This document shows, one piece after another, positions 1 to 10,620 of a stretch of DNA of 64,000 nt. The translations under genes were made by a program, and so were the position numbers. Each line of letters begins with the position of its first letter. Position 1 is the first letter of the stretch. This DNA comes from Eupeodes corollae (lineage: Eukaryota; Arthropoda; Insecta; Diptera; Syrphidae): NCBI RefSeq assembly GCF_945859685.1, contig NC_079147.1:215143578-215207577 (forward strand), written 5' to 3'. The notes beneath the pieces were generated by a model. The model saw only the letters and a list, made by a program, of their open reading frames with translations, ran no database searches and was not told where the DNA came from.

Positions 1-1460
1 TTTATTATGCTAGCATTAGCCAAACGTGGTAGAATGACTTGTACTGTGCCATCTGCCTTACAATTTTCTGGAATGTCGCTATGGCCCTGCACCCAGTAAA
101 GGTTAATGTTAAACTGTTGTGCTATCTTTATTAGAGATTATCGACAGTTATGGGCTGTTAAAGAGTTTATAAAGACAGAGCCCAGAGATTTAATAAAGGC
201 TTGACTATATGAGAAAAAAAAACGATATCAGATGTTAACATCACGCTTTCTTTAAGCGAGGACAAAATTTCAGAGTCGTTCAGAATACACCCTTCCACCA
301 ACCCCTTTATTTGTTTTTACCATCTATGTTAAAGTGGACTGACTCGTCTAATAAGAATGCCGTCTCCTCACAGAAAGATCTGAAAGGCATAGAAATCTGG
401 AAGTTTCTGTCGAATTGTGTGCTTTGGAATTGATTATAAATGCTTAAGAATTATTGAGTGGCCAAAGTTATTGTTTACCCACTGCGAATAAGCTTTGAGG
501 CGAATAGCAGAGCTTGCACCTATTTGTTTGCTAAGTATATCAAGAGGTGTTAGGTAGAGTAGGGTATGCAAGCGGTAAGCGTTCCGCTTTTACATTACCG
601 TTGGAAATTATTTAATGTGTCGCGGTCTATAGGTTTTTCTAAAACAATCTACTATACTGCAACACCATAAATTAAAATCGGTCTGATTACTGAAGTGCAT
701 AATTCGGTGTTGTATAAGCTCCATTTATTACTAATAGTTTTTTGAAAGAAAAGAGAGTTATAGTAGCATTTTTGGCTCTTTCACGTATATAAATTAGGTT
801 TCGAATTAAGTTTTTTTTGACTAAAATAAGACCCATATACTTAGCCTCCTTTGCGAACTTTAATTGAATACCTTTATTATATGCAAGTTAACATATTTTA
901 TTTTGCATTTCCTGGAAAATAGGACTAAATCGGTTTTAAGTGGGTTGACATTTAGTCTAAACCGATCAGCCCATAGTATTAGTTTGTCTAATTCATTTTT
1001 TTTTAGTTTTTGGAGGGTGTTAGGATGCTTTTCTGAAACCACTATAGCAACGTCATCCGCAATCACTCTGAAACCATACGCATAAATTCCAGTTAGGATT
1101 TCATTTACCACCATGTTCAAGAGGAGAGAGGATAGAACACAACCTTGCGTTTTCCCTCTACTAACGAATCTCCCAGCTCAAGAGTTGACTAGTTTTGAGT
1201 TAATTATTCTGCTAGTCAGCATTAAATGAATGAACTCACCAAGTGAACACTTGCAGATGTGTCCACGTTGTTGAAAGGACGATGTCAAGGAAAGCAACCA
1301 TAGTGAACTCTCTATAATAGAGGAAGTATTCGTTAGTGCGGTGGTTAAGTTCATTTTTACAGGAGAATGGGAAATTGTTAGAAAGCTTAGGCCTAGTATG
1401 TAACCCATTTTTATGCATTGGCATAAAGCTGTAAACCATGGAGTTTTGGCATGCATGATG
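1..1460 (-). pseudogene. Broken R1/LOA-like non-LTR retrotransposon (F1, copy 1), cut by the window edge
   Basis: Read on the minus strand this is reverse transcriptase (RT) followed by RNase H of a LINE. From high to low coordinate: the RT palm near 1330-1240 (EFTMVAFLDI, broken counterpart of a FLDIEGAF motif), a degenerate QG(G/C)VLS block near 1150, the catalytic motif VIADDVAIV near 1065-1040 (first residue of YADD lost), then WADRFRLNVNPLKTDLVLF. Around 860-600 there is a thumb region, and near 1-130 the RNase H end (YWVQGHSDIPENCKAD). The order RT then RNase H is typical of I/R1/LOA-group LINEs. It is interrupted by several frameshifts and stops and continues beyond position 1. The same family recurs at 7925-10620. 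Exact clade is inference. Confidence 0.8.
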
Positions 1461-1661
1461 TGGCAATTGTTATTTCACTAAATTGATAGTATTTTTCATA
1501 TTTAATGAGAAGAAAAGGTCCAAAAATAAATAACTTTTTTTTAACAAAAGCCAATAATACCTAACAATCATAGTTGACAAATAATTTACTTAACAATATG
1601 AAATAAATAAAGTAGGGATAAATAAACAAATCATTCACTATTGTTTTGTTTATCGAAATTC
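1461..1661. other. Short AT-rich spacer between two LINE remnants
   Basis: No coding signal or repeat recognised. It separates a minus-strand LINE from a plus-strand LINE. Confidence 0.5.
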
Positions 1662-3800
1662 GAAGCCCATCCAAAGAATTGTTTCATCATATCCTCGCAC
1701 TGAAATCGTTGTTCGTGGACAAGTGCTGAGATCTTTGCTGAGTTTAACCACCTAATTCAGCTGGTCAACGAGCCCACCCGAATATCGGACGTGGAAGGTC
1801 GAACAAAAAACACGCTTGACTTGTTTTTTCCCTCCCTCTAACACTGAACTGTTAGTGTTCTACCAACGCTAGGCACATCTGACCATTGTGCTATATCTGC
1901 AAATTTTTCGTCAAAACTGTCCAGTTAAAGAAAGAGCTTCTAGAAGAACCATTTGGCTTCAGGATCTTTAAGTGGCCACTGTGCTTCCTCGATAGCGACG
2001 TTGACGCAAGCAATGATAAGATCACAAGTTTAATTCTCCTGGGAATGAGAACTTTCATCCCGAACAGGGTTAAGAGCATCAGACCTAAAGAAAACACGTG
2101 GTTTGATGCGAGCTGTAAAGCCAACCCTCCTAAAAAAAAGCCGTAAAAAGTTCAAACAAACCCGGAAGGCCTGAAACGCCCATATTCGACGGACCAAATT
2201 TATACATGACCAAAAATTACGGCAAAAAATACTACAATGTCTCAAACTCTTTTCAAAAAAGCATGAAGAATTCTTCCTCTTTAAAGTTCCTATGCTCGTT
2301 GTCAATGACACTCCTTTTGTTAGCTCTTTAGAGAAAGCTAATCTCTTTACTAGGCAATTCGCCGTTGCCAGTGAGTGTTATGACTCCGCCTGTACTTTAC
2401 CGAGTTAGTGATTCTATGGGACCGATATTTGTTTCACTCGTAATGTGGCAAGAGTCCTTAGAGATCTAAACACACATAAATCCGCTGGTCCGGATGGTAT
2501 CCCCGCTATACTTTTTTGAAGAGCTTTGTTGGAAAACTGCATTTGACCTGCCCATCCCCAAAAAAGGTGAATCTTCCTCACCATCTAATTGCCGACCGAT
2601 TGCACTTATATCCCTTCTTTCCAAGGTCATGTAAACGCTGATTAATTTTCAGCTAAAAAAATATCTTAATGATCGAAAGCTTCTTAATGACCGTCAGTAC
2701 GGCTTTCGAAGCAATATGTCCACTGGTGATCTCATGGTTTATCTCACCGAATAATAGAGCAAATCTTTACATCGCTTTGGAGAAAGTAAGAATATTGCAT
2801 TTGATATTTCAAACGCATTCGATTGAGTTTTGCGTCAGACTCTCTAATCGAAATGCGTGTTTTCGGTTTTCATAAATCCCTGCTTCATTGGATTAGTGAT
2901 TACCTTTTGGATCGTTCAATACAAGTAGTATTGGATGGATTCAAGTCTGGAAACCATAAAATAAATGCTGGTTTGCCCCAGGGCTCTGTTTTATCTCCAA
3001 CACTCTTATTTTTATTAATGGTCCCCCGCCTGCAACTTCTAATCTAATACATTGTTCCGTTGACGATAGTACTCTTAGCTTTTCATATTCGTTTTTAGAC
3101 TCACATCATTCTTCTTCAGATGTAGAACTGCAACAAGAAAATATGATAAGCTCATTAAATTCCGACCTAAACAGCATTGTACAATGGGGATTAAAAAGTC
3201 GCGTAAAATTTAATGCTTCGAAAACCCAATGCTATCTTGTATCGTTAAATCGAGATAAGCCCCTCTTGCCATTATCCATGGATGACACTTGCATCAATGA
3301 GACTGAACATCCCGATATTCGCTTTATGTGTGTCGCCAACCACCTCTTGTGGTTGGTTCGACGTAGCCGAAAACGCCGCAAGGTGTTTGGAATTCCTTAG
3401 GCGGTGTAAGAATTGTTTTACTCCTTCTGATCTGGCTGTTATCGACAAGACTTATATTCGTCCAAAGCTTGAGTATAACTCCCATCTCTGGGCCGGTACT
3501 CTGCAACTTATTTTAACGGTTTATGCTCTAGCGAAATAGCCAACTGCATTTCTCCCCTTAAACAGTTCAACCGTAATACTCGCGATTCTAGGAATTCTCA
3601 TCAGTATACCCTCGAGACCAATTTCGTCAAATACAGAGATTCGTTATTTAGCCGTACTACGCGAATGTGAATGCCTAACCACACTCTGTCTTTCCTAGTA
3701 ATTTCAATATTCAGGAATTCAAACTTCCTCTCCTCTTCCTAGTGCTCACACTGTATCTCCGCATAATAAAAGTAGTAATATCCCCTTGAGTGTCCGCTTA
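1662..3800 (+). pseudogene. Decayed Jockey/CR1-like LINE (F2, copy 1)
   Basis: This is a degenerate copy of the element at 38882-41775. It starts inside the endonuclease domain, in the stretch just before the GDFN motif, and has lost about 90 bp covering that motif. It then keeps the part equivalent to LVDEPTRIPD (near 1770) and LGTSDHC (near 1868). The RT follows: fingers near 2480-2640, GLPQGSVLSP near 2970-3000, and a palm reading SVDDSTLSF near 3055-3080 where the other copy has FADD. The C-terminal part spans 3130-3660 (NASKTQCYL; RPKLEYNSHLWAG). Numerous indels and stops break it into short frames. The tail near 3770-3800 resembles the 3' end of copy 2. Five-prime truncation is usual for LINEs. 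It is clearly older or less constrained than copy 2. Confidence 0.85.
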
Positions 3801-5462
3801 TTATAAAAAAGTAGATATTTTTCTTTTTGTTAGTCCTACTCCCATTGTTTAAAACAAAAAACACTTGCAAGTTAGTAAATTTTATATTACTTTGTTAATT
3901 TTGTACGTGCCTTGTCAGTCAACCTAATGATGAATCACCTTTTTTTTTTTAAAAAAAATCAATAATTATGAGCACCATTCCTTTAGAAATCATTTTTGTC
4001 GAAGTGGAAATGTTTAATAATTATTTTATTGAAGCTTTTCTTTCGAAAAAATTACTTTCACTGGAAATGGATGCACCTATGTTCGTTTCGAAATAAAAGT
4101 TTTTTCAAGTTTATTTCCTAATTTAAAACAGACTTTTACTAAATGAAGAAGTTGTTTTTACATTTGTTAAAATTTTAAACCCACGTTTGAATAAAATTTG
4201 AATACAAATAAAAGTCGTTATTAATTAACAAACTTTATGAAACTTTAAACAAAATTTATAGATTATCCCCATCAACTCCGTACCTATAAACAGAATCAAC
4301 AAATTTAAATTAAATGTTCAATAATTATAATCCAACTATATTTAAGACACAATATCGCATAGACCTATCAACACCACAATCAAACCCTTATAAAAACTTT
4401 ATAAATCTTCACGGATAAAATTTATTCATAAAATCATATCAAATCACCGTAGTTTTTCAGTTTCTTTTTTCAACTCACATTCATACATACTTATACCTAT
4501 ATTTTCAACCTTAAAGCATCATATGCGATAATGATGGAGCATGTGCTCAAAACTATCCTTAGCTTATATTATTGCATATATTATCATCCACTCAACGATA
4601 AGCAAACTTCCCTTCCCAAAGTACATAGAGATATACCTCTACATACATATAGGTATAGGTGTGTGTACATACCTTATACTGTAAACAATGAAAAGCATCA
4701 GGAGCAGAGTAGCAAAGGAATTATGCAGAATAATTTGAGATAATTTCGTTAAGCAACATCACAATGAAAATATGCGGGTATTTACCTACCATTAAATTTT
4801 ATTAAATTAAAATCCACGTCCCTGGCCCATTTTCGAGAGAAGTCATATCCTGATGCCAAGCTGAGTCGAGTCGAGCCGAGCCGAGAGTCAGAATTCAGGA
4901 CAGAACAATATATTCCATTGGGTGAAGGTGACGGGGTAGGTAGGTGAAGTTGTATAAGAGTAAGGTATGCCTATTATGCAAGGATATCACTTTAATTCCA
5001 ACCCACCACATCGATCGGATGCGGAAGGTCTAGAGAGCTGGAACTGGAACTGGAGCTGGAGCACACATAATCATAGCTTATACGTGTATAACTGTAACGA
5101 GTTCAGACAGAAGGCAAAGAATTTATATTTTTCCTCCCATAAAAATGTGTTTTTTTTTTCTGCACAAAAAATAAACTCAAACAAAAGAAAACATCAAGAA
5201 GAAAATGTTTCGTTTTCATCTATAATGCAGGGGCCTCGCGTGTAAAAGTTAAGATGTCGTTGGCAGAGTCGTATACCTTGCCCACCTACCCTTCATACAT
5301 ATAGGTGCAGAGATTTTGTTTGTCCTCCCTGTCCCTATCCCTGGCTCTGAGTCATCGGGAATTGGGTATGAAAAGAAATTGTAGGTATTTTCCATGGAAT
5401 ACCTTCAGCAAACAGAAATAAATCTGAAAATCTCAGATCCTTTCGAAGGACGACCGTCACTT
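3801..5462. other. AT-rich non-coding stretch with short GC-rich simple repeats
   Basis: No gene recognised. It holds poly(T)/poly(A) runs near 3940-3960, pentamer-like GAGTC/GAGCC repeats near 4861-4890 and a hexamer-like CTGGAA/CTGGAG tract near 5037-5060. The small frames at 4531-4743 and 4967-5245 match no family I know and follow the simple repeats. Confidence 0.5.
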
Positions 5463-5522
5463 GTCGTGGCTCTTCGTCCGTTGTCGTTGCTTCGAGCGAC
5501 ACAACGGACGAAGAGCGACGAC
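5463..5522. repeat. Strong near-perfect hairpin (inverted repeat)
   Basis: The left arm 5463-5490 and right arm 5496-5522 are reverse complements over about 27 bp around a 5-nt loop. The core of 14 pairs (TCTTCGTCCGTTGT with ACAACGGACGAAGA) is perfect. It is flanked inside by a 5-pair stem with one bulge and outside by a 9/10 matched block. It is much more GC-rich than its surroundings. No coding family explains it; function unknown. Confidence 0.7.
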
Positions 5523-6474
5523 GACGACGCGCGTTTAAACGAATACGAAAAATTTGCATGTAAACGTTTTAACGGCACAGTTATGGGGATAACGTAAAAC
5601 TCGGAATTATTTTTCACGATATACATAATTGAAATAAACGATAATGTGGCTAGTAGGATCAATAATTGCCTTCATCTTATTTTCTTCTAATTATAAAATG
5701 CTTTCCAACTTGATGTATAGTATAGGTTGGAGGGCAGGTAGGCTTATGAAATTTAGGTCGTTTGTAGGGGATGCTGTTGTATAGAAAACACTGAAAGTTG
5801 ATTTATGTTTATTTTTATTACCATCAGTGTAACTTGCGCTTTATGGAAAGCTGGTGGTATTAATTCGATTCAATTTCGGGTTTTTCAACTTTATCATTGT
5901 GTCTTTTTTGGGGTAGTTTTTGATTTTTGATAATAATTTTTATTTATTTATCTTAGAAGAAATGAAAGTGAGAACCTCAACAAATTTTTAATATCTATAG
6001 TTTTTGCATTATGTAATTTCAACAAAATCTTATACCAAAAAGGTGATAATGTGGGTCCTTCAATAACTTTTCAAACATCATTATATTCAAAAATTTACAT
6101 TTAAAACAATATTTACGAACATTTGTCTGCTCCTGTTTTAACGTGATTGGTGCAAAGCCTTTACTTTTTAAGTTCAATTTGACCTAGATTAAGTCATATG
6201 CTGTCACTCAAAATTGATGTTTAAATTAATGAATACTAACTTTAATAAGTTTGATGAAATCGATTTTTATAAAATTAAATATTTTATTGCGAAGGCGCAC
6301 GACTATCCCTTTCTTCGTACATAGTAAATAGGATTCGGAAAAGCCTGAATAAGGCAACGATTTCGGGCTAAAGTGCTTTTATGGCTATGTGCACTTTAAC
6401 ATCGGCTGCTACTTTAACAAACAAAATTACTGCATCTAGGTTAATTGTTATCCAAGCGTTAGCCGGCAGTATAT
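5523..6474. other. AT-rich non-coding stretch
   Basis: No coding family, RNA gene or clear repeat recognised. The last ~170 bases may include eroded sequence of the LINE that follows, but I could not read a conserved motif there. Confidence 0.45.
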
Positions 6475-7850
6475 CGACAAAAAGAAGTCCCTATACACTT
6501 TTTTCATCGGACTTAAAGCTGCTTTTAATGCCATGAACAGAAGATAACTTCTATATAAGCTAGAAGTTATAGGTCTTTCAACCAAATTTATTCTTGTTTA
6601 TTAACAACTTTTATTAAACACGTCTGCAATGGTTTGTAATAGTATATCTATGTAAAAATCCTTAAAAACCGAAACAGGTGTTCCACAAGTCTGTATATTG
6701 AGTCCGTGATGTTCGCTCTTTTTATCAATGATATTGAAAATAAATTACCAGGAGGCCTCAACTATGGCGATTTACCTTAGAAAATTTTGCTCTATGCTGA
6801 TGACCTGGTGGTGTTCTCTGATAACCTAGTGATATTGCAGCTTCAGATAAATAAACTTTAACAATATTGCCATTCGTGGGATTCCAAAATCAACATTTCT
6901 AAATCTAAAATTATGATTTTTAAACCCCAGAACCGTTCAGATAATAATGTACGAAATTGGACATTAGATGATACCACATTGAAGTTGTTAGCGAGTATAA
7001 ATATCTTGGTTTTACTATCACTCATAATTTGAACATCAAAAACCATGTTAAAGAGAAACTGGTACCAGCCAAATCAGCTATAAACTCGATATGGTCACAT
7101 TTTTTTCAAGAAGCTTCGTGGACCCTACGTCTAAGGTTTTTGAGGCTACCGTTAACAGTTGCTTTTGTTATGGAAATCAAGTGTATGGTTACCAATATCT
7201 AGAGGATATGGAAGTTATTCAAAGATACTTTTCCAAAAGAATCTTCCGGCTGCGGCGTAGCACGCCAAATTACACCTTATATGTTGAGTCCGGGCTTCCA
7301 CAAATATATGTTAGAAATTTAAAGGCTATATTATTAAAGTTATGCATAGTCCTGATAGTAATCTGCACAAGCAATTCCTGCTTATATCACTCCATTGTGG
7401 ATATTCGCCTTTTAGAAATTGGCATGCTCTTGCCACAGCACATAATTTAGCAATGAATATAAATGCAAACAACAAAGAAAAATGGAGAAATACTTTTTAC
7501 AACTGCATTTCGATGGTTGATGAGGAAATGTACAAAAGTAATCTCGAAAGGGCTAGGGAATCACTTGCTAGACTAACCTATAGCCGTCTTAATTTAACTT
7601 TGGGTGATTATAATTATATCTGTGAGGACCTTCCTGCTTCTAAGCTCAAGCCAAAACGAAGATGTTTACCATTTTTTACCAACTTGTCCTATTTTACATG
7701 AAAACCGTAGACTTCATTTTGATAAAAATTTCTTTTCGTCGGAAGAATGTTAACTTGTTTTTAACGCGAAGTATGCTTGAAATTGCTGGGACGCTATGTC
7801 TCCATGCAAATAATTACAGAAATTCGTATTTTAGTCGGTTTTAAAGTATC
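6475..7850 (+). pseudogene. Broken non-LTR retrotransposon, family F3 copy 1
   Basis: RT motifs appear in order in shifting frames: FIGLKAAFNAMNRR near 6505-6545 (palm), TGVPQ..ILSP near 6678-6705, the catalytic LYADDLVVFSDN at about 6790-6825, and a YLGF thumb block near 6999-7012. A C-terminal region follows (EVIQRYFSKRIFRLRRSTPN near 7210-7270) and ends with a histidine/cysteine block near 7660-7720. The same order and wording occurs at 16430-18275, so both are copies of one family. The long open pieces 7091-7450 and 7342-7701 overlap in different frames, showing one frameshift in an otherwise readable C-terminus. The clade is not certain; the RT is of the Jockey/I-like type. Confidence 0.8.
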
Positions 7851-7924
7851 TACTTAAATACAAGAAAGCCCCAATATTCTATAAGTTAAACCTCTTAGAG
7901 TTCTCCTTTTTCTGTTTTAACTTA

Positions 7925-8657
7925 ACTAAAAGTCCATTCCATCCAAGGATTTCAGACCAATACGCTTAACATCTTTTGTGCTTAAAACCTTGGAGCGCAT
8001 TCTTGATTACCATATTAGAGAAATCCTAGTTGGACGACCTCTCGAAATCTCTCAGCATGCTTATCTACGGAGAGTGCCCTCCATGAGTTAGTGCGTACTG
8101 TAGAACAAACAATCCATTATAAAGAATTTACTCTTGCCACCTTCCTAGACATAGAAGGTGTTTTTAACAACGTCCTTACCGAATCCATAGAAGAATCGCT
8201 CGTTAAGTTCGGTGTAGAAGACTTCATTTTAGAATGGACTATTTCCATGCTCAGTGGTAGGAAGATTCGAACCACTCTAGGCAATTCAATCGCAACAAAA
8301 CACGTGAGTAGGGGTAAGTAGAAAGTTAGCAGCTGGGCCACGAGTTGTGGACTAGGAGTTAACCACTGAACTGTTGCTCTTTACCACCAAAACTAAAGTA
8401 CCGCCCTTCACGCTACCTCGACTCAACGGTCAAATCCTATCATTGTCTCCCAGTGCAAAATATTTGGGAGTTATACTCGACCCTAAACTAAACTGGAAAC
8501 TAAATATTGAAGTACGGTGTAGCCTTCTACGCCTGCAGCAAAACTTTCGGCAAAAAGTGGGGACTTCAGTCGAAGATTATTTTATGGACGTACACAGCCG
8601 TAGTACGTCCAATCTAAACATATAGTTCGATTGTGTGGTGGCCTGCTCTTAGCAAAG
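7925..8657 (+). pseudogene. R1/LOA-like LINE (F1, copy 2), 5' part before the MITE
   Basis: The reading begins within RT: RPIRLTSFVLKTLERILDYH near 7957-8015, then ALHELVRTVEQT near 8083-8115, then the palm FTLATFLDIEGVFNN near 8128-8172 (a clear relative of the FLDIEGAFNN motif). After 8320 the segment that should carry the QGG..SP and YADD motifs is missing, and 8374-8520 resumes with PSAKYLGVILDPKLNWKLNI, the thumb block. The element then runs straight into a hAT-type insertion and resumes at 9410. The loss of the catalytic block makes the enzyme dead. The family is shared with 1-1460. Confidence 0.85.
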
Positions 8658-8665
8658 CCTATAAT
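8658..8665. repeat. Target-site duplication, left copy (CCTATAAT)
   Basis: The 8-mer CCTATAAT lies directly before the left end of the MITE and is repeated exactly after its right end at 9410-9417. Eight bases is the duplication size of hAT-superfamily transposons. Confidence 0.92.
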
Positions 8666-9409
8666 CAGTGTTCCCATAACGGCATTATTAATGCTAGATC
8701 TAGCATTATAGAGAAGAGAAAAGCATTATGAAATTTTAAAATAATGCTAAATGCTTTTCTGGCATTATTGTTTTTGAGTTTTGCATTCTTGAATGCCAAA
8801 ATTGATTTCAAAAGATTGGTTTGATTATATCATATTGTTTGAAAAAATCTTCTTTTTTTTGAAATTACAAACCGTTCTGATTTAACCATAATAACGCGAA
8901 ATCACGAAGATTCACACATACGCTTAAAAAAACTCATGAATTTTTTAAAGTATAAGTTGGAGTCTCAGCAAAGCGCGAAAAACCTAAGGGTGAAGAACAG
9001 TATTAATATGAAGAACTTTGGGATAACTCGTTATTTATCTAAAATTATAAGATAGATAAGAAATTTATTTTTAAAAACTATAAATAAGAATGTTTTTAAA
9101 TTAAATAATTAACTATAAAATGTTCCTATACTTAAAAACATTGTGCTGTAAATACCTATTAACATAAAAAGCTTTAAGTTTTGTTGTTTTTGAATTATTT
9201 TTTTTTGTTATATACCTATGTTTCTTAGGTATTTATATGTAAAAATAAATATTTCTTCGCATTTTTTAAGATGTTTGTTTTTTAATCATCGATATAGACG
9301 TTTTATATGGATTTTAAAATCTAGCATTTTGTTTTTTGAGCTCCCATACGATCTAGCATTATAAAATTTGAAATCTAGCATTATGAAATTTGAGATTATG
9401 GCAACACTG
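8666..9409. mobile_element. Non-autonomous hAT-type MITE, 744 bp
   Basis: The ends are inverted repeats: CAGTGTTCCCATAAC on the left and, as reverse complement of the right end, CAGTGTTGCCATAAT (13 of 15 bases match). They are flanked by an exact 8-bp duplication. CAGTG termini plus an 8-bp TSD are the hAT hallmarks. Subterminal copies of the motif ATCTAGCATT or its complement AATGCTAGAT occur near both ends (8690-8708, 9320-9330, 9351-9362, 9372-9382), as expected of transposase-binding repeats. There is no ORF of note, so mobility would depend on a transposase made elsewhere. It splits the F1 LINE and is therefore younger than it. Confidence 0.92.
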
Positions 9410-9417
9410 CCTATAAT
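9410..9417. repeat. Target-site duplication, right copy (CCTATAAT)
   Basis: Exact repeat of 8658-8665. The LINE reading continues from here (IDKLRKVQRRAWGTTGAM). Confidence 0.92.
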
Positions 9418-10620
9418 ATTGACAAGCTAAGGTTCAGAGAAGAGCTTGGGGCACCACAGGGGCCATGCGTACTTGCCCAACGGATGCATTAAACTTTATT
9501 TTGGATCTTCTAAAAATCGACTTTTTTTTATTAAATACATAGTTTCCAGCAACGATATTAGGCTGAAAGAATAAAACAGCTGGTTGTCGAAACCTTATGG
9601 TCACAGCAACGCAACGAAATTGATTCCCTCAGATATTATCTCGGTAGACACTGACTACTGCACTCCTACTTTGAGCCTAAGTAAGGGTTTTAAGGTTATT
9701 TTCCCATCCAGGGAAGATTGGGGGAATGACATCGTGTCGATAGGTTTCGACACAACCATCTTTACTCACGGCTCAAAGATGGAGTGCGGAGTTGGTTCTG
9801 GGATCTCTTCTGAGTCCCTAAATGTTCCCAAATCCTTTAGGCTTCCTGACTTTGCTAGTGTTTTTCAGGCTGAACTGCTGGCAATAAGGGAGGCATGTAA
9901 GATACTTAAACAAAACCCAAACCAAAACCGAAATGCGGCTATCTTTACAGACAGTCAGGCAGCTGTCAAAGCCATTAACTCGGTCATATCCTCATCTAAA
10001 TTGGTCCAGCAATGTCGCGATGAGCTTGCGAGCCTGAATATTAACCTCGGTGTCACCCTGATCTGAGTTTAGGGCCATAGTGGTAAAGTGGGAAATGAAC
10101 GGGCTGACGAGCTAGCCAGGCAAGGATCGGCCCTTCATAGGTCACTTGCGGAAATGGTTAACATTCCTCTTGATGCTATGAAGGGTAAAATCGAAAGTGG
10201 AGCAATTTACCCAACTGCATTATATCTAGGAAGATATGGCCCACCTATAATAAAACCCGTACAAACGATCTTCTATGCAGGCCAAGGCAAGACATAGCCA
10301 GGATTGTTGCGGTTTGTACCGGACATTGGCCTATAGGAGATCATGCAACACCTTTTGCCGTAGTTGTAGTGACCGAGGAGAAAGTGCAACGATAATCTAC
10401 AAATGTCCTGTTCTGGCAAACACTAGAATGAAATACTTTTGAAAAGCATTCTTTCACGACACTTGATGAGCTACCTGAGACAAAGATTCTCTATAAATCT
10501 GTCCCATTCAATCACAGGTCAAACGAGTTTTTGGTATCAAAACGGCGCACTACAGCGCTAATTGGATCTCAGGCTAGTTTAGTTTACAGTTACACGAGAA
10601 ACAAATGTATCCTTGATAGT
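9418..10620 (+). pseudogene. F1 LINE 3' part: RNase H domain and C-terminal Cys/His tail
   Basis: Continues the LINE interrupted by the MITE. The open piece 9584-10066 is an RNase H domain: FTHGSKMECGVGSGI (first catalytic Asp of the usual TDGS replaced by H), FQAELLAIREACKIL (catalytic Glu), and IFTDSQAAVKAI (catalytic Asp). One stop at 10064-10066 interrupts the next block. The domain then resumes with GHSGKVGNERADELARQG at about 10075-10125, including the last Asp. Around 10310-10400 the reading CTGHWPIGDHA and a Cys-rich stretch match the usual C-terminal Cys/His tail of this LINE group. Changed catalytic residue, frameshifts and the RT deletion make it inactive. Confidence 0.85.
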
